Of a stretch of DNA of 5,605 nucleotides, positions 5,360 to 5,605 are shown piece by piece. The stretch is taken from assembly GCA_030649435.1 (NCBI GenBank), contig JAUSKE010000191.1, forward strand, positions 1-5,605, read 5' to 3'. Position 1 is the first letter of the stretch; each line of letters begins with the position of its first letter. A program made the translations under genes and the position numbers. The notes beneath the pieces were generated by a model that saw only the letters and a list, made by a program, of their open reading frames with translations, was not told the origin of the DNA and ran no database searches. This DNA comes from Deltaproteobacteria bacterium. Lineage in GTDB: Bacteria > UBA10199 > JACPAL01 > JACOUP01.

Positions 5360-5605
5360 CTACATTACAAGACCGCGACCGCCGGGTTTACTCGTAGGGG
5401 CTGCGGACGGAGGTGGTGGGTCGAAAGGAGGCTCCCCTTCCTTAGTCAGGTCCTCTTCTTTTTTCTTGAAGAGGGATCCGGGGTCCTTCAGGACAAGGGC
5501 ATTCTTCAGAACCTCGTCCATATGATCCACAGGGATGATGGTCAGGTCCTTCAAGATGTTCTTCGGAATCTCCTTTAAATCTTTTTCGTTTTCCTTGGGG
5601 ATGAT
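5360..5605 (-). CDS. lon: Lon ATP-dependent protease, C-terminal end (partial) with proline-rich tail
   Basis: Cytoplasmic AAA+ serine protease that degrades misfolded and regulatory proteins. Only the last 81 residues are in the window; the frame is open to the right edge. The first part reads IIPKENEKDLKEIPKNILKD, then LTIIPVDHMDEVLKNALVL, matching the end of the Lon proteolytic domain, where I-P-x-x-N-x-x-D-L-x-E-I-P and H-M-D-E-V-L-x-x-A-L are characteristic. The catalytic Ser-Lys pair lies upstream, outside the window. Bacterial Lon usually ends within roughly 10-15 residues of this helix; here about 42 more follow, first Lys/Glu-rich (LFKKKEEDLTKEGE), then proline-rich (PPFDPPPPSAAPTSKP), then a Gly-rich end. 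The tail is probably disordered. The apparent start near 5554 is an internal TTG codon for Leu, not a gene start. tRNA-Val follows 19 bases after the stop. Confidence 0.93.
   Translation of the reverse strand: MIPKENEKDLKEIPKNILKDLTIIPVDHMDEVLKNALVLKDPGSLFKKKEEDLTKEGEPPFDPPPPSAAPTSKPGGRGLVM

Overview
The window looks like chromosomal DNA of a Gram-negative bacterium of roughly balanced base composition. It carries a lipoprotein with a lipobox, a ComEC-type DNA-uptake channel, a bacterial Lon protease and a tRNA without an encoded CCA end. Gene content and the proline-rich Lon tail would fit a deltaproteobacterium-like or candidate-phylum lineage, but that is inference; nothing here fixes the taxon. 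No insertion sequence, phage gene, CRISPR array or origin is visible.

Layout. (1) 1-1038, plus strand: the C-terminal part of a NifS/IscS-type cysteine desulfurase, cut by the left edge. (2) 1040-1357, minus strand: a short single-domain O6-alkylguanine-DNA alkyltransferase, convergent with the desulfurase; the two stop codons are one base apart and a nested perfect hairpin (1041-1080) probably ends transcription from both sides. (3) 1358-1510: a divergent intergenic region with a tandem array of ATCAA/TTGAT half-sites just upstream of the alkyltransferase start. (4) 1511-5261, plus strand: a probable four-gene operon made of two small uncharacterised proteins, comEC, and a small lipoprotein. 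The second small gene overlaps comEC by 71 bases. (5) 5269-5340, minus strand: tRNA-Val(UAC). (6) 5360-5605, minus strand: the 3' end of lon, running off the right edge, directly upstream of the tRNA on the same strand.

The most interesting part is the pair of uncharacterised genes before comEC. By eye, the same short module (a predicted beta hairpin ending in a G-[HI]-[ND]-[VI] signature, then a charged helix) occurs once in the first protein and twice in the second. Both have proline-rich, probably disordered N-termini and no signal peptide. The second gene's stop lies inside comEC, and comEC has a good Shine-Dalgarno inside the second gene, so the two are probably translationally coupled. 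This suggests, without proving, a cytoplasmic partner or regulator of DNA uptake. The remaining genes are recognisable housekeeping functions: sulfur mobilisation, alkylation repair, protein quality control and valine decoding.
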